Below, in pieces: positions 8,279-14,076 of a DNA stretch of 20,939 nt (positions are counted from its first letter, which is position 1; each line of letters starts with the position of its first letter). Under the pieces are notes generated by a model. It was not told the origin of the DNA. It did no database searches and worked only from the letters and a program-made list of their open reading frames with translations. Both the position numbers and the translations under genes were made by a program. The stretch comes from JAZNQL01 sp045531205 (GTDB lineage Bacteria; Bacillota; Clostridia; UMGS1883; UMGS1540): the NCBI GenBank assembly GCA_045531205.1, contig JAZSDN010000102.1, positions 1 through 20,939 of the forward strand, in the 5' to 3' direction.

Positions 8279-8575
8279 ATGGCCGAACTCATTTACAATT
8301 ATGAAACCATTTTTGTTCTCGACGCTGCACTTAGTGAAGAAGAAACTGCTGCATTGCAGGAAAAATTCACAAACCTTATCGCTGCAAACGGCGAAGTTGA
8401 AAGTGTAGACGTTTGGGGAAAAAGACGTCTTGCTTATCCCATAAACTACAAGACAGAGGGTTTCTATGTTCTTGTAAACTTCAAGAGCAACCCCGATTTC
8501 CCCAAGGAACTTGAGCGTGTTTACGGCATCACAGACGGTGTGTTACGTACCATCGTTATCCGTAAAGAAGACTAA
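8279..8575 (+). CDS. rpsF: 30S ribosomal protein S6
   Basis: Small-subunit ribosomal protein S6, which with S18 binds the central domain of 16S rRNA on the platform. It has 98 residues with the family pattern: MAELIYNYETIFVLDAALSEEE at the start, VWGKRRLAYPINYKTEGFYVLVNF in the middle and YGITDGVLRTIVIRKED at the end. The start is preceded by a strong AAAGGAGGTG. It is the first gene of the rpsF-ssb-rpsR operon, whose order is itself diagnostic. Confidence 0.97.
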   Translation: MAELIYNYETIFVLDAALSEEETAALQEKFTNLIAANGEVESVDVWGKRRLAYPINYKTEGFYVLVNFKSNPDFPKELERVYGITDGVLRTIVIRKED

Positions 8576-8605
8576 GTTTCAGTCTTTTAGAAAGGAGCCC
8601 AAGTT

Positions 8606-9025
8606 ATGTTAAACAAAGCTTTGCTTGTTGGAAGGCTTACAAAGGATCCTGAGTTGCGTTCCACAGGCACCGGTATCTCGGTTTTATCGTTCACTATTGC
8701 TGTTCCCCGCAACTATGTACGTTCGGGAGAAGAAAGACAGAGCGACTTTATTAACTGTGTAGCTTTTCGTAACACAGCGGAATTTATCTCGAAATATTTT
8801 GCTAAAGGCAATATTATTTCGGTTGTTGGTGAAATCCAGACTCGTTCATGGGATGACACCGAAGGTAAACGCCACTGGGCTACCGAAGTTATAGTAAACG
8901 AAGCTCGTTTTGTTGAAGGCAAAAGGGATTCATCATCGCAGATGGGCGTTATGCCTGATGCGGCTGAAGCTTCTGCTCCTGCAGAATTCGGTCCCGATGT
9001 AACCGACGACGATTTACCGTTCTGA
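8606..9025 (+). CDS. ssb: single-stranded DNA-binding protein
   Basis: OB-fold protein that coats single-stranded DNA during replication, recombination and repair. It has 139 residues. The OB domain spans about 1-105 (MLNKALLVGRLTKDPELRSTGTG..., FINCVAFRNTAEFISKYFAKGN, VVGEIQTRSWDDTEGKRHW). A short acidic tail ends in DVTDDDLPF, the conserved C-terminal tip that docks partner proteins. The linker is short, as in many Clostridia. AGAAAGGAG precedes the ATG at 8606. Its position between rpsF and rpsR is classical and argues that this is the main chromosomal SSB, not a mobile-element paralogue. Confidence 0.97.
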   Translation: MLNKALLVGRLTKDPELRSTGTGISVLSFTIAVPRNYVRSGEERQSDFINCVAFRNTAEFISKYFAKGNIISVVGEIQTRSWDDTEGKRHWATEVIVNEARFVEGKRDSSSQMGVMPDAAEASAPAEFGPDVTDDDLPF

Positions 9026-9051
9026 TTTTTTTGAAAGGAGAACATGGTTTC

Positions 9052-9303
9052 ATGGATAAAGAAAAAATGGCTGCACAGCCCTTCCGTGCACGTAAACCCA
9101 AGAAAAAGGTTTGCGCTTTTTGTGCCGACAAGGTAGAATCAATTGATTACAAAGATACAGCTCGTCTTCGCCGTTATGTTTCGGAAAGAGCTAAAATTTT
9201 ACCCCGTCGTATTACAGGCACATGTGCAAAGCATCAGCGTCAGCTGACAGTTGCTATTAAAAGAGCACGTCACATTGCTTTGCTTCCCTATTCAGCAGAA
9301 TAA
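9052..9303 (+). CDS. rpsR: 30S ribosomal protein S18
   Basis: Small-subunit ribosomal protein S18, partner of S6. I start it at the ATG at 9052 (MDKEKMAAQPF), giving 83 residues, with GAAAGGAG 11 bases upstream; the longer frame begins with TTG inside the ribosome binding site. The family core is clear: DYKDTARLRRYVSERAKILPRRITGTCAKHQRQLTVAIKRARHIALLPY. A pair of cysteines (KKKVCAFCADKV) plus a third in TGTCAKHQ fits the C+ (zinc-binding) type of S18. It is the last gene of the operon, followed eight bases later by a strong terminator. Confidence 0.97.
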   Translation: MDKEKMAAQPFRARKPKKKVCAFCADKVESIDYKDTARLRRYVSERAKILPRRITGTCAKHQRQLTVAIKRARHIALLPYSAE

Positions 9304-9310
9304 TTAAAGT

Positions 9311-9350
9311 TTTAATGCGGCGGTTTTTTGCCGCCGCATTAAATTATTTT
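9311..9350 (+). terminator. rho-independent terminator of rpsF-ssb-rpsR
   Basis: A perfect 13-bp stem: TTTAATGCGGCGG (9311-9323) and CCGCCGCATTAAA (9331-9343), loop of seven, followed by TTATTTT. The arms end in A/T tracts, so it could work in both directions. Confidence 0.9.
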
Positions 9351-9351
9351 G

Positions 9352-9380
9352 TTGACAAACTGCATCTTTCGTGGTACAAT
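9352..9380 (+). promoter_or_regulatory. promoter of tRNA-Thr
   Basis: TTGACA at 9352-9357 and TACAAT at 9375-9380 with a 17-base spacer, near consensus as expected for a stable-RNA gene. The tRNA starts 19 bases after the -10 box. Confidence 0.85.
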
Positions 9381-9399
9381 ACTTTCCACAACTTAATAT

Positions 9400-9475
9400 G
9401 CTGTTGTAGCTCAGTCGGTAGAGTGCTTCCTTGGTAAGGAAGAGGTCGGCAGTTCAAATCTGCTCAACAGCTCCA
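9400..9475 (+). tRNA. tRNA-Thr (anticodon GGT)
   Basis: Full cloverleaf with CCA encoded. The acceptor stem is GCTGTTG (9400-9406) with CAACAGC (9465-9471), and the D-arm contains TAGCTCAGTCGGTAGAG. The anticodon stem CTTCC/GGAAG encloses the loop TTGGTAA, giving anticodon GGT for threonine. The T-arm has TTCAAAT, the discriminator base is T, and CCA lies at 9473-9475. It has its own promoter and terminator. Confidence 0.97.
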
Positions 9476-9476
9476 G

Positions 9477-9506
9477 AAAAAAGCACTTCAAAAGAAGTGC
9501 TTTTTT
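9477..9506 (+). terminator. terminator of tRNA-Thr
   Basis: GCACTTC (9483-9489) pairs with GAAGTGC (9494-9500), flanked by AAAAAA and TTTTTT. This is a textbook intrinsic terminator starting two bases after the CCA end, usable in both directions. Confidence 0.9.
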
Positions 9507-9507
9507 C

Positions 9508-9684
9508 AATGAAGCGTTCCTTTCAGGAACATTAAGTTGCTAACGCTAATGAAGTTGCCTTTGGCAATGAAGTGTGCCTTGCGGCACATTAAGGAACGCT
9601 TCGCTTCATAAATTTGCAAAGCGGATTTACTTCATAGTGGCAAAAAGCCACTGCTTCATTTTTGCCGATAGGCAAATACTTCAT
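9508..9684. repeat. array of mini-hairpins joined by ATGAAG/CTTCAT linkers
   Basis: A non-coding run of small stem-loops with a shared six-base linker. In the left half the linker reads ATGAAG (9509, 9549, 9567) or ATTAAG (9531, 9588). Between linkers sit GTTCC/GGAAC (9516-9530), TTGCC/GGCAA (9555-9567) and TGTGCC/GGCACA (9573-9588). In the right half the linker is the reverse complement CTTCAT (9604, 9630, 9654, 9679). The stems there are AAATTTGC/GCGGATTT (9610-9628, two G-U pairs), AGTGGC/GCCACT (9636-9652) and TTTGCC/GGCAAA (9661-9676). A 10-bp inverted repeat, GAAGCGTTCC (9511-9520) and GGAACGCTTC (9593-9602), encloses the left half. Stem sequences differ while pairing is kept. I do not recognise a named family. 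Confidence 0.8.
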
Positions 9685-9717
9685 AAATGTATTGCATCTA
9701 TTATGTACTCGAAAACC

Positions 9718-9748
9718 AAAAAAGAGACTTCCTTTGACGTCTCTTTTT
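9718..9748 (-). terminator. terminator of the XRE regulator gene
   Basis: AGAGAC (9723-9728) pairs with GTCTCT (9739-9744), with A-runs on one side and T-runs on the other. It lies about 10 bases past the stop of the minus-strand regulator gene and could also stop plus-strand read-through from the hairpin array. Confidence 0.75.
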
Positions 9749-9757
9749 AAGTAAGTA

Positions 9758-9961
9758 TCATTCTTTTTCAAATTTAATAATATCTTCAATTTTACAATCC
9801 AATGCCATACAAATTTTATTTAAAATAAAACTATCGTATCCGATAACTTTGTTTTTGTAATAATTATCAATTATGTGATAGCGGATGCCTGTACGCTTTG
9901 CCAGTTCATATCTTGAAATGTTATATTTATTTAAAGCAGAGTCCAGTATAATTTTTATCAT
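9758..9961 (-). CDS. small XRE-family helix-turn-helix regulator
   Basis: A 67-residue protein that is essentially one Cro/C1-type HTH domain. The pattern is MIKIILDSALNKYNISRYELAKRTGIRYHIIDNYYKNK (helices 1-3) followed by SFILNKICMALDCKIEDIIKF. The helix-turn-helix lies at about residues 15-37 and the closing LxxIcxaLdCxieDii segment is typical of small Firmicutes XRE proteins. AGGGGTG sits about seven bases before the ATG. It is divergent from the zinc-ribbon gene at 10060, and the shared control region holds a perfect palindrome on the other gene's promoter. The obvious inference is that this protein represses one or both genes. Such pairs are frequent in accessory DNA. No effector domain is present. 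Confidence 0.85.
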   Translation of the reverse strand: MIKIILDSALNKYNISRYELAKRTGIRYHIIDNYYKNKVIGYDSFILNKICMALDCKIEDIIKFEKE

Positions 9962-9975
9962 AAATTCACCCCTGA

Positions 9976-9995
9976 ATATATTTTAAAAAATATAT
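9976..9995. promoter_or_regulatory. AT-rich inverted repeat, second possible operator
   Basis: ATATATTTT (9976-9984) and AAAATATAT (9987-9995) are symmetric about a two-base centre, just upstream of the XRE gene. It overlaps a possible minus-strand -10 box (TTGTCA to TAAAAT, 18-base spacer). In such AT-rich DNA the symmetry could be chance. Confidence 0.35.
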
Positions 9996-10001
9996 ATCTT
10001 A

Positions 10002-10030
10002 TTGACAATTCCCTTGAGAAGATATATACT
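10002..10030 (+). promoter_or_regulatory. promoter of the zinc-ribbon protein gene
   Basis: TTGACA at 10002-10007 and TATACT at 10025-10030 with a 17-base spacer. The predicted start is near 10037. The -10 box lies inside the 20-bp palindrome. Confidence 0.8.
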
Positions 10031-10043
10031 TATATAAGTATAT
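10024..10043. promoter_or_regulatory. perfect 20-bp palindromic operator
   Basis: ATATACTTATATAAGTATAT is identical to its reverse complement. It covers the -10 box and start site of the zinc-ribbon gene and fits a dimeric HTH repressor site. The neighbouring XRE protein is the natural candidate. Confidence 0.65.
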
Positions 10044-10059
10044 TTGAAGGAGGATTTTT

Positions 10060-10335
10060 ATGGCTGAATTCTGTTTGGATTGCTGGAACAAGCTGAACGA
10101 AAGCTTTGACAGCGAAAGAAAATATATTCTGTCAAAAGAATTGTATTTATGCGAAGGTTGCAACGAATATAAATCTGTAATTATTATGGAACGCAAGGCA
10201 TACTATATACATAAATTCAGATTTTTTATTTTCCCTTTCAAAATCATTTTTATACTTGTGTATATTGCTTGGAGGTTGCTTATACTCCCTTATTTAATAT
10301 TTAAATATGTCAAATTGAAAAATAAACACAATTGA
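10060..10335 (+). CDS. small protein with N-terminal zinc ribbon and C-terminal membrane segment
   Basis: A 91-residue protein of unknown function. Two CxxC pairs (CLDCWNKLNES at residues 5-8 and CEGCNEYKSVII at about 31-34), spaced by about 22 residues, form a likely treble-clef or zinc-ribbon knuckle. A strongly hydrophobic stretch at about 51-81 (FRFFIFPFKIIFILVYIAWRLLILPYLIF) predicts one membrane helix or hairpin, with a lysine-rich end. AAGGAGG lies about seven bases before ATG 10060. Short CxxC proteins with the same N-terminus (AEFCLDCxNKLN) are familiar to me as unnamed proteins in gut Clostridia. The divergent XRE gene and shared operator suggest a small regulated accessory unit. 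I infer no biochemical function. Confidence 0.75.
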   Translation: MAEFCLDCWNKLNESFDSERKYILSKELYLCEGCNEYKSVIIMERKAYYIHKFRFFIFPFKIIFILVYIAWRLLILPYLIFKYVKLKNKHN

Positions 10336-10343
10336 TTTCTAAA

Positions 10344-10374
10344 AAAACGCCTTTTCAATATGAAAAGGCGTTTT
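10344..10374. terminator. bidirectional terminator between zinc-ribbon gene and FGGY kinase
   Basis: AAAACGCCTTTTC (10344-10356) and GAAAAGGCGTTTT (10362-10374) form a 13-bp stem. It serves the plus-strand gene ending at 10335 and the minus-strand kinase ending at 10378. Confidence 0.88.
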
Positions 10375-10377
10375 CAA

Positions 10378-11781
10378 TTATTTTCTAACATTAAGTATGT
10401 TATCATATTTTACAAAGTTTTCGTAAACTTTAGTGTAATCTGTCCCTGAAGGTATATATTCCTTGTCGGTTGCAATGTTTTTACAACCTTCTTCAACCGA
10501 GCTATAAACTCCTGCTCCTACTCCGGCTAAAATCGCCGAGCCAAGACATGCTGTTTCTTTATTTTTTAAGGTCAAAAGGCGTTTTCCTGTTATATCGGCT
10601 TTCATAGAGCACCATAAGGGACTGTTTGCGCCACCGCCCATAACACGGATTTCGGAAACCGGAACATCAAGATAATCCAAATTACTTTTAAGAATGCAGG
10701 CTACCGATTCCATTATACTTCTTGCAAAATGTGCAGGTGTATGCTCGGGAGCAAGACCTGTAAAGCTTCCCCTTGCATCGGGATTGTATTTTGGCATAGT
10801 TGAACCGCAAAGATAGGGTAAGAAGGTTACTCCATCGCTTCCTGCGGGGATTTTTTCTGCCATTTTATCAATTTCCTTAAACGAAATATCTTTTAAAAAG
10901 GCATCTTTAAACCATTTGAGTGCCATACCTGCGGTAGGACTCCACGAAAGCAGACAATACCCTCCGTCAAAGCTGTAATGGCAAGGCACAAAGCTATCCT
11001 CTTTAAACTTTGGAACAGAGTCTGTAGGAACATATATTGCCATGGTTGTTCCCGTCATTTCGCTGATAATTCCTTTTTTTATAACTCCTGCTCCTATTGC
11101 TCCTGCTACCTGATCCATCGCCGAGGTGACTACCTTTATTCCTTCATAGTCGCCAACATATTTTCCGCTGTCTTCAAGTCTTGGAAGTTGTTCCTTTGAA
11201 ACGCCGATAAAGTCAAGCATTTCGTCCCACCAGTCTGCTTTGTTTATATCAAAATAAATAGTCGAAGACTGCAAAGTCTTTTCTGTAACAAACTCTCCTG
11301 TAAGCTTATAAAGAAGATAATCCTCAAGCAGAAAAATCTTTTTGGTTTTTGCCCATATTTCGGGCTCATTACGCTTTACCCACAAAAGCTTGCAGGCAGG
11401 CCAGGTAGCCGTAATTTCGGGCTGACCTGTAATTTCGTAAACTTTTTTTCTCCCAAAATGGCGGTTTATAATTTCTGCCTCTTCTTCGGCACGATTATCA
11501 AGCCATACTATGGCATCGCATACGGGGATGCCGTTTTCGTCTGTTAAAATAAGAGTTTCGCACTGGGTGTCTATTGCCAAACAATCAACCTCGGATTTTT
11601 CCCTTGCTACCCCGATTGCATCCTTTAACAGTTCCCAGTATTTTTCGGGTTCAAGCTCTACTCTGTTGCCTTTTGTTTTTAAAGTATATTCCCTGTTTGA
11701 AGACGCAATTTCGCAAAGCTTTTCATCAAACAAAACTGCTTTTACCGATGTAGTTCCAAAATCAATTCCTAAACATTTCAT
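10378..11781 (-). CDS. FGGY-family carbohydrate kinase, xylulokinase-like
   Basis: An ATP-dependent sugar kinase of the FGGY family (467 residues from ATG 11781). I reject the longer reading from 11826 because MKCLGIDFGTTSVKAVLFDE is the canonical family start and the extension runs into the promoter. The N-terminal phosphate-binding motif is GIDFGTTSVK. The substrate-domain block IVWLDNRAEEEAEII follows, then TSAMDQVAGAIGAG with the probable catalytic aspartate. The C-terminal signature is FARSIMESVACILKSNLDYLD, followed by the adenosine motif MGGGANSPLWCSMKADITG. This is closest in layout to xylulokinases, but family members for other pentoses, gluconate or AI-2 look similar, and there is no isomerase or transporter nearby to fix the substrate. 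The ribosome binding site (GGTGG) is weak. It is monocistronic between its own promoter and a bidirectional terminator. Confidence 0.88.
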   Translation of the reverse strand: MKCLGIDFGTTSVKAVLFDEKLCEIASSNREYTLKTKGNRVELEPEKYWELLKDAIGVAREKSEVDCLAIDTQCETLILTDENGIPVCDAIVWLDNRAEEEAEIINRHFGRKKVYEITGQPEITATWPACKLLWVKRNEPEIWAKTKKIFLLEDYLLYKLTGEFVTEKTLQSSTIYFDINKADWWDEMLDFIGVSKEQLPRLEDSGKYVGDYEGIKVVTSAMDQVAGAIGAGVIKKGIISEMTGTTMAIYVPTDSVPKFKEDSFVPCHYSFDGGYCLLSWSPTAGMALKWFKDAFLKDISFKEIDKMAEKIPAGSDGVTFLPYLCGSTMPKYNPDARGSFTGLAPEHTPAHFARSIMESVACILKSNLDYLDVPVSEIRVMGGGANSPLWCSMKADITGKRLLTLKNKETACLGSAILAGVGAGVYSSVEEGCKNIATDKEYIPSGTDYTKVYENFVKYDNILNVRK

Positions 11782-11814
11782 AGCATACCACCAAATCATT
11801 ATTTTATTAAGTTT

Positions 11815-11843
11815 ATAATACAACATAAATTCACACTTATCAA
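11815..11843 (-). promoter_or_regulatory. promoter of the FGGY kinase
   Basis: On the minus strand TTGATA (plus 11838-11843) and TATTAT (plus 11815-11820) are 17 bases apart. The predicted start is about 27 bases before the kinase ATG. Confidence 0.6.
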
Positions 11844-11924
11844 TATAATTTTGTTTTATTTTTTGTTTTTTTGAGAACCGAAATTAAAACAAAAATATTC
11901 GCTCATACTATTTTTTTATTTTGC

Positions 11925-11953
11925 TTGCATAGGTAATGTTTTTATGATAGAAT
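11925..11953 (+). promoter_or_regulatory. promoter of the RyR/TIR operon
   Basis: TTGCAT at 11925-11930 and TAGAAT at 11948-11953 with a 17-base spacer. The predicted start is near 11960, at or just before the first ATG (11963). The first gene would then be leaderless or start at a later codon such as 12008 or 12011, unless another promoter is used. Confidence 0.45.
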
Positions 11954-11962
11954 TATTCATAT

Positions 11963-13780
11963 ATGTCGATTTTTGTAAAAAGAGGTGAAGCTTTGGTGTT
12001 TTCTCTCGGTTGGTGTCTTTTAATTTTGGCAATATTTATTGGTATTCCTTTTGTTTACACAAAAAAAGGTATAAAGTACAGCGTAGGTCTTGCATATATT
12101 ATAGGAGTAATAGTTTTTTCTGTTCTTTCTTACTCTTTTTTAGGTGCAAAAGGAATTTTATCGGCTTTTATATATTCTGCACAGCTTTTTGCTTTTGGTC
12201 TTTCGGGCAAGGATTTGCTGGAGCTTGCATCGGCTTTTGTTAATGAAATGAATATTCCTGCACTAATCGCAATATGGAGTATTTATATTGTTTGTCCAGT
12301 GCTTACGATAAGTGCTTTTCTTTCCTACATAAAAAAAGGACTTGACAGAACGGCTTTACGCACAAAATTTTTTAAAGATATTTATATTTTTACAGAAAAA
12401 AATTATAACTCTTCTTTACTTGCAAAGGATATTTGCAAACAAAACAAAAAGGCTTTGGTTATTTTTGCTGATACAGAATCTTTGGAAGACACTTTCAGAA
12501 ATTTTTGTGTATCACTTCCCCTTTGCAAGGTTTACTCTCTTTTAAACAAAACAAACAAGCTTAATATATGCTTTAACGATACAGATACAGATGTTTTGCT
12601 TGACAAGCTTTCGGCTTTTTCACAGCTTGCTCACAAAAAGCACGCCGACATTTATGTTTTTTCGGAAAGCAAAATTGCCGAAGAGGTTTGTGACGGAATA
12701 AAGGAAGCCTCGGAAAATACTAATCTACGCATTATAAATACAAAGGCAATAATGGTGCGTAATATTTTGTGGGATTATCCTCTTTTCTCGAATTTGCAAA
12801 ACAAAAACGAGCTTAATGTTTCGGTTTTAGGGGTTGGTGGTTTTGGCGGTTACTTTGCATCAAATGTTTTATGGTGCGGACAGATTCCCGATTGCAATTT
12901 AAAGCTGAATTTAGTTGACCGTGACCCGGACACAAATCTTTTAAGGCGTATTTCGTCAAATATTTTCAAAGAAGATTTTGATATAGAAACATTTAACGCA
13001 AATATCGACACAAACGACTTTTTTGCATCGATAAAAAATACACGTCTTATAAATTCAGACTATATTATGATTTGTCTTGGGGATGATGATTTTAATATAA
13101 GAATTGCCCGCGAGCTTAACGTATTTTTCGGCAGACTCAAAAAGGCTCCCCTTATTGTTACTCTTATTGAAAACCAGAGTAAATTTGAAGTTTTAAGCAC
13201 CTCTCTTTTAAAAGAGAATATTGTGGCTATAGGCGGAATTGAAAATATTTACAGCGTCGACAATATTTTTAAAGACAAATATCTTTCCCGTGCCTTTGAG
13301 GTTTACAAAACTGTTGAAAAAAATTATGGACACGATGCTACATTGGATGGTTTTTATATGCAAAAGCAGATTGATATATATTCTTCTTATGCAAACGCCG
13401 TGCATTGCAAGTATAAGGTTTATTACCTTACAGATAATGATTTTGATGCTTCGTACGAGCAGATAAAAACTCTTGCCGAAGCAAAGGTTCACATTTTAAG
13501 CCGATGCGAGCACGACAGATGGGTTGCCTTTGAAAGATTGAAGGGATATATTGGTGTTCCCAAAAACGAGCTTGAAGACTTTTTGCGTGCAGGCAATAAA
13601 AGGGGCAAGGCTCACAAAAACGAAGCTCTTAAAATACATGCCTGCATTGCCGACATTGATACAGTTGGAGAAATTGACAGATTTATGGAATCGGAATTCG
13701 GCATAAAACAGAATTTAAAGGAAATCGACCAACTTATTGCCGCAAAAACGGCAGATTTATGGTTTACGCAAGGCAGGTGA
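11963..13780 (+). CDS. membrane protein with tandem Rossmann (TrkA/RCK-like) domains and divergent RyR domain
   Basis: A 605-residue protein with no named family that I can assign with certainty. Hydrophobic helices lie at about 8-30, 38-60 and 99-121, with a further semi-hydrophobic stretch at 65-82. The cytoplasmic part has two Rossmann-like halves. The first is at about 136-270 (KDIYIFTEKNYNSSLLA...ALVIFAD). The second, at about 284-450, has a clear dinucleotide-binding signature, VSVLGVGGFGGYFAS (287-300), and an acid at the end of strand 2 (LNLVDRD, D319). This is the plan of NAD(H)-sensing TrkA/RCK domains of ion transport proteins. The C-terminus (CEHDRWVAFERLKGY, 515-529, and ALKIHACIADIDTVGEIDRF, about 555-574) matches the HxxW...G...K-x-H pattern of RyR domains in divergent form. 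No TVGYG-type potassium filter is visible. It is the first gene of the operon; the next gene starts four bases after its stop. A channel-like or sensor role is inference. The start is uncertain because the promoter lies very close. Confidence 0.75.
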   Translation: MSIFVKRGEALVFSLGWCLLILAIFIGIPFVYTKKGIKYSVGLAYIIGVIVFSVLSYSFLGAKGILSAFIYSAQLFAFGLSGKDLLELASAFVNEMNIPALIAIWSIYIVCPVLTISAFLSYIKKGLDRTALRTKFFKDIYIFTEKNYNSSLLAKDICKQNKKALVIFADTESLEDTFRNFCVSLPLCKVYSLLNKTNKLNICFNDTDTDVLLDKLSAFSQLAHKKHADIYVFSESKIAEEVCDGIKEASENTNLRIINTKAIMVRNILWDYPLFSNLQNKNELNVSVLGVGGFGGYFASNVLWCGQIPDCNLKLNLVDRDPDTNLLRRISSNIFKEDFDIETFNANIDTNDFFASIKNTRLINSDYIMICLGDDDFNIRIARELNVFFGRLKKAPLIVTLIENQSKFEVLSTSLLKENIVAIGGIENIYSVDNIFKDKYLSRAFEVYKTVEKNYGHDATLDGFYMQKQIDIYSSYANAVHCKYKVYYLTDNDFDASYEQIKTLAEAKVHILSRCEHDRWVAFERLKGYIGVPKNELEDFLRAGNKRGKAHKNEALKIHACIADIDTVGEIDRFMESEFGIKQNLKEIDQLIAAKTADLWFTQGR

Positions 13781-13784
13781 CTTT

Positions 13785-14066
13785 ATGTATATTCCAAAAC
13801 CGCTCGACACATCGGATGTAAGCCTTCCTGATGATATCAGGGAAATTTCGGAGATGATAGCCAAAAATACTCATGAACAGTGGGCGGTACAAAAAATAAA
13901 AGACGGCTGGAAATGGGGAGAAAATTTAGACGAAGAAGCAAAAACTCATCCTTGTCTTATTGAATACGAAAGGCTTTTGGAGGAGGACAAAGAATATGAC
14001 AGGGTTACTGCTTTGGAAGCAATAAAGGTACTTTTAAAACTTGGGTATAAAATAACAAAAGAATGA
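13785..14066 (+). CDS. stand-alone RyR-domain protein
   Basis: A 93-residue protein consisting of one RyR domain, the module repeated in eukaryotic ryanodine receptors and also found alone in bacteria. The match is strong from end to end: YIPKPLDTSDVSLPDDI at 2-18, then KNTHEQWAVQKIKDGWKWG, then AKTHPCLIEYERLLEEDKEYDR, and a closing segment ALEAIKVLLKLGYKI. The start is the ATG at 13785 (AGGTGA just upstream), four bases after the previous stop; the longer frame begins inside the upstream gene. It has no signal or membrane segment, so it should be cytoplasmic. Eukaryotic RyR repeats sit on the cytoplasmic shell of a calcium channel. In bacteria the ligand is not established. In this operon it is the natural reader or partner for a signal made by the TIR protein encoded 10 bases downstream. 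That link is inference. Confidence 0.9.
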   Translation: MYIPKPLDTSDVSLPDDIREISEMIAKNTHEQWAVQKIKDGWKWGENLDEEAKTHPCLIEYERLLEEDKEYDRVTALEAIKVLLKLGYKITKE

Positions 14067-14076
14067 AGGGGAAAAG

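Noticed and set aside
9508..9684. Possible CRISPR array in the hairpin repeats
   Set aside because: Repeats are only six bases, the spacers are themselves palindromic, the orientation flips, and no cas gene is nearby.
9400..9757. Integration site at the tRNA-Thr 3' end
   Set aside because: No repeat of the tRNA-Thr 3' end was found downstream in the window, and no integrase gene is present.
9589..9789. Open frame of 66 codons on the minus strand through the hairpin array
   Set aside because: No ribosome binding site, low-complexity product, and it crosses a terminator and the end of the XRE gene.
12140..12260. Potassium-channel selectivity filter in the RyR membrane protein
   Set aside because: No TVGYG or similar motif is found in the loop between helices.
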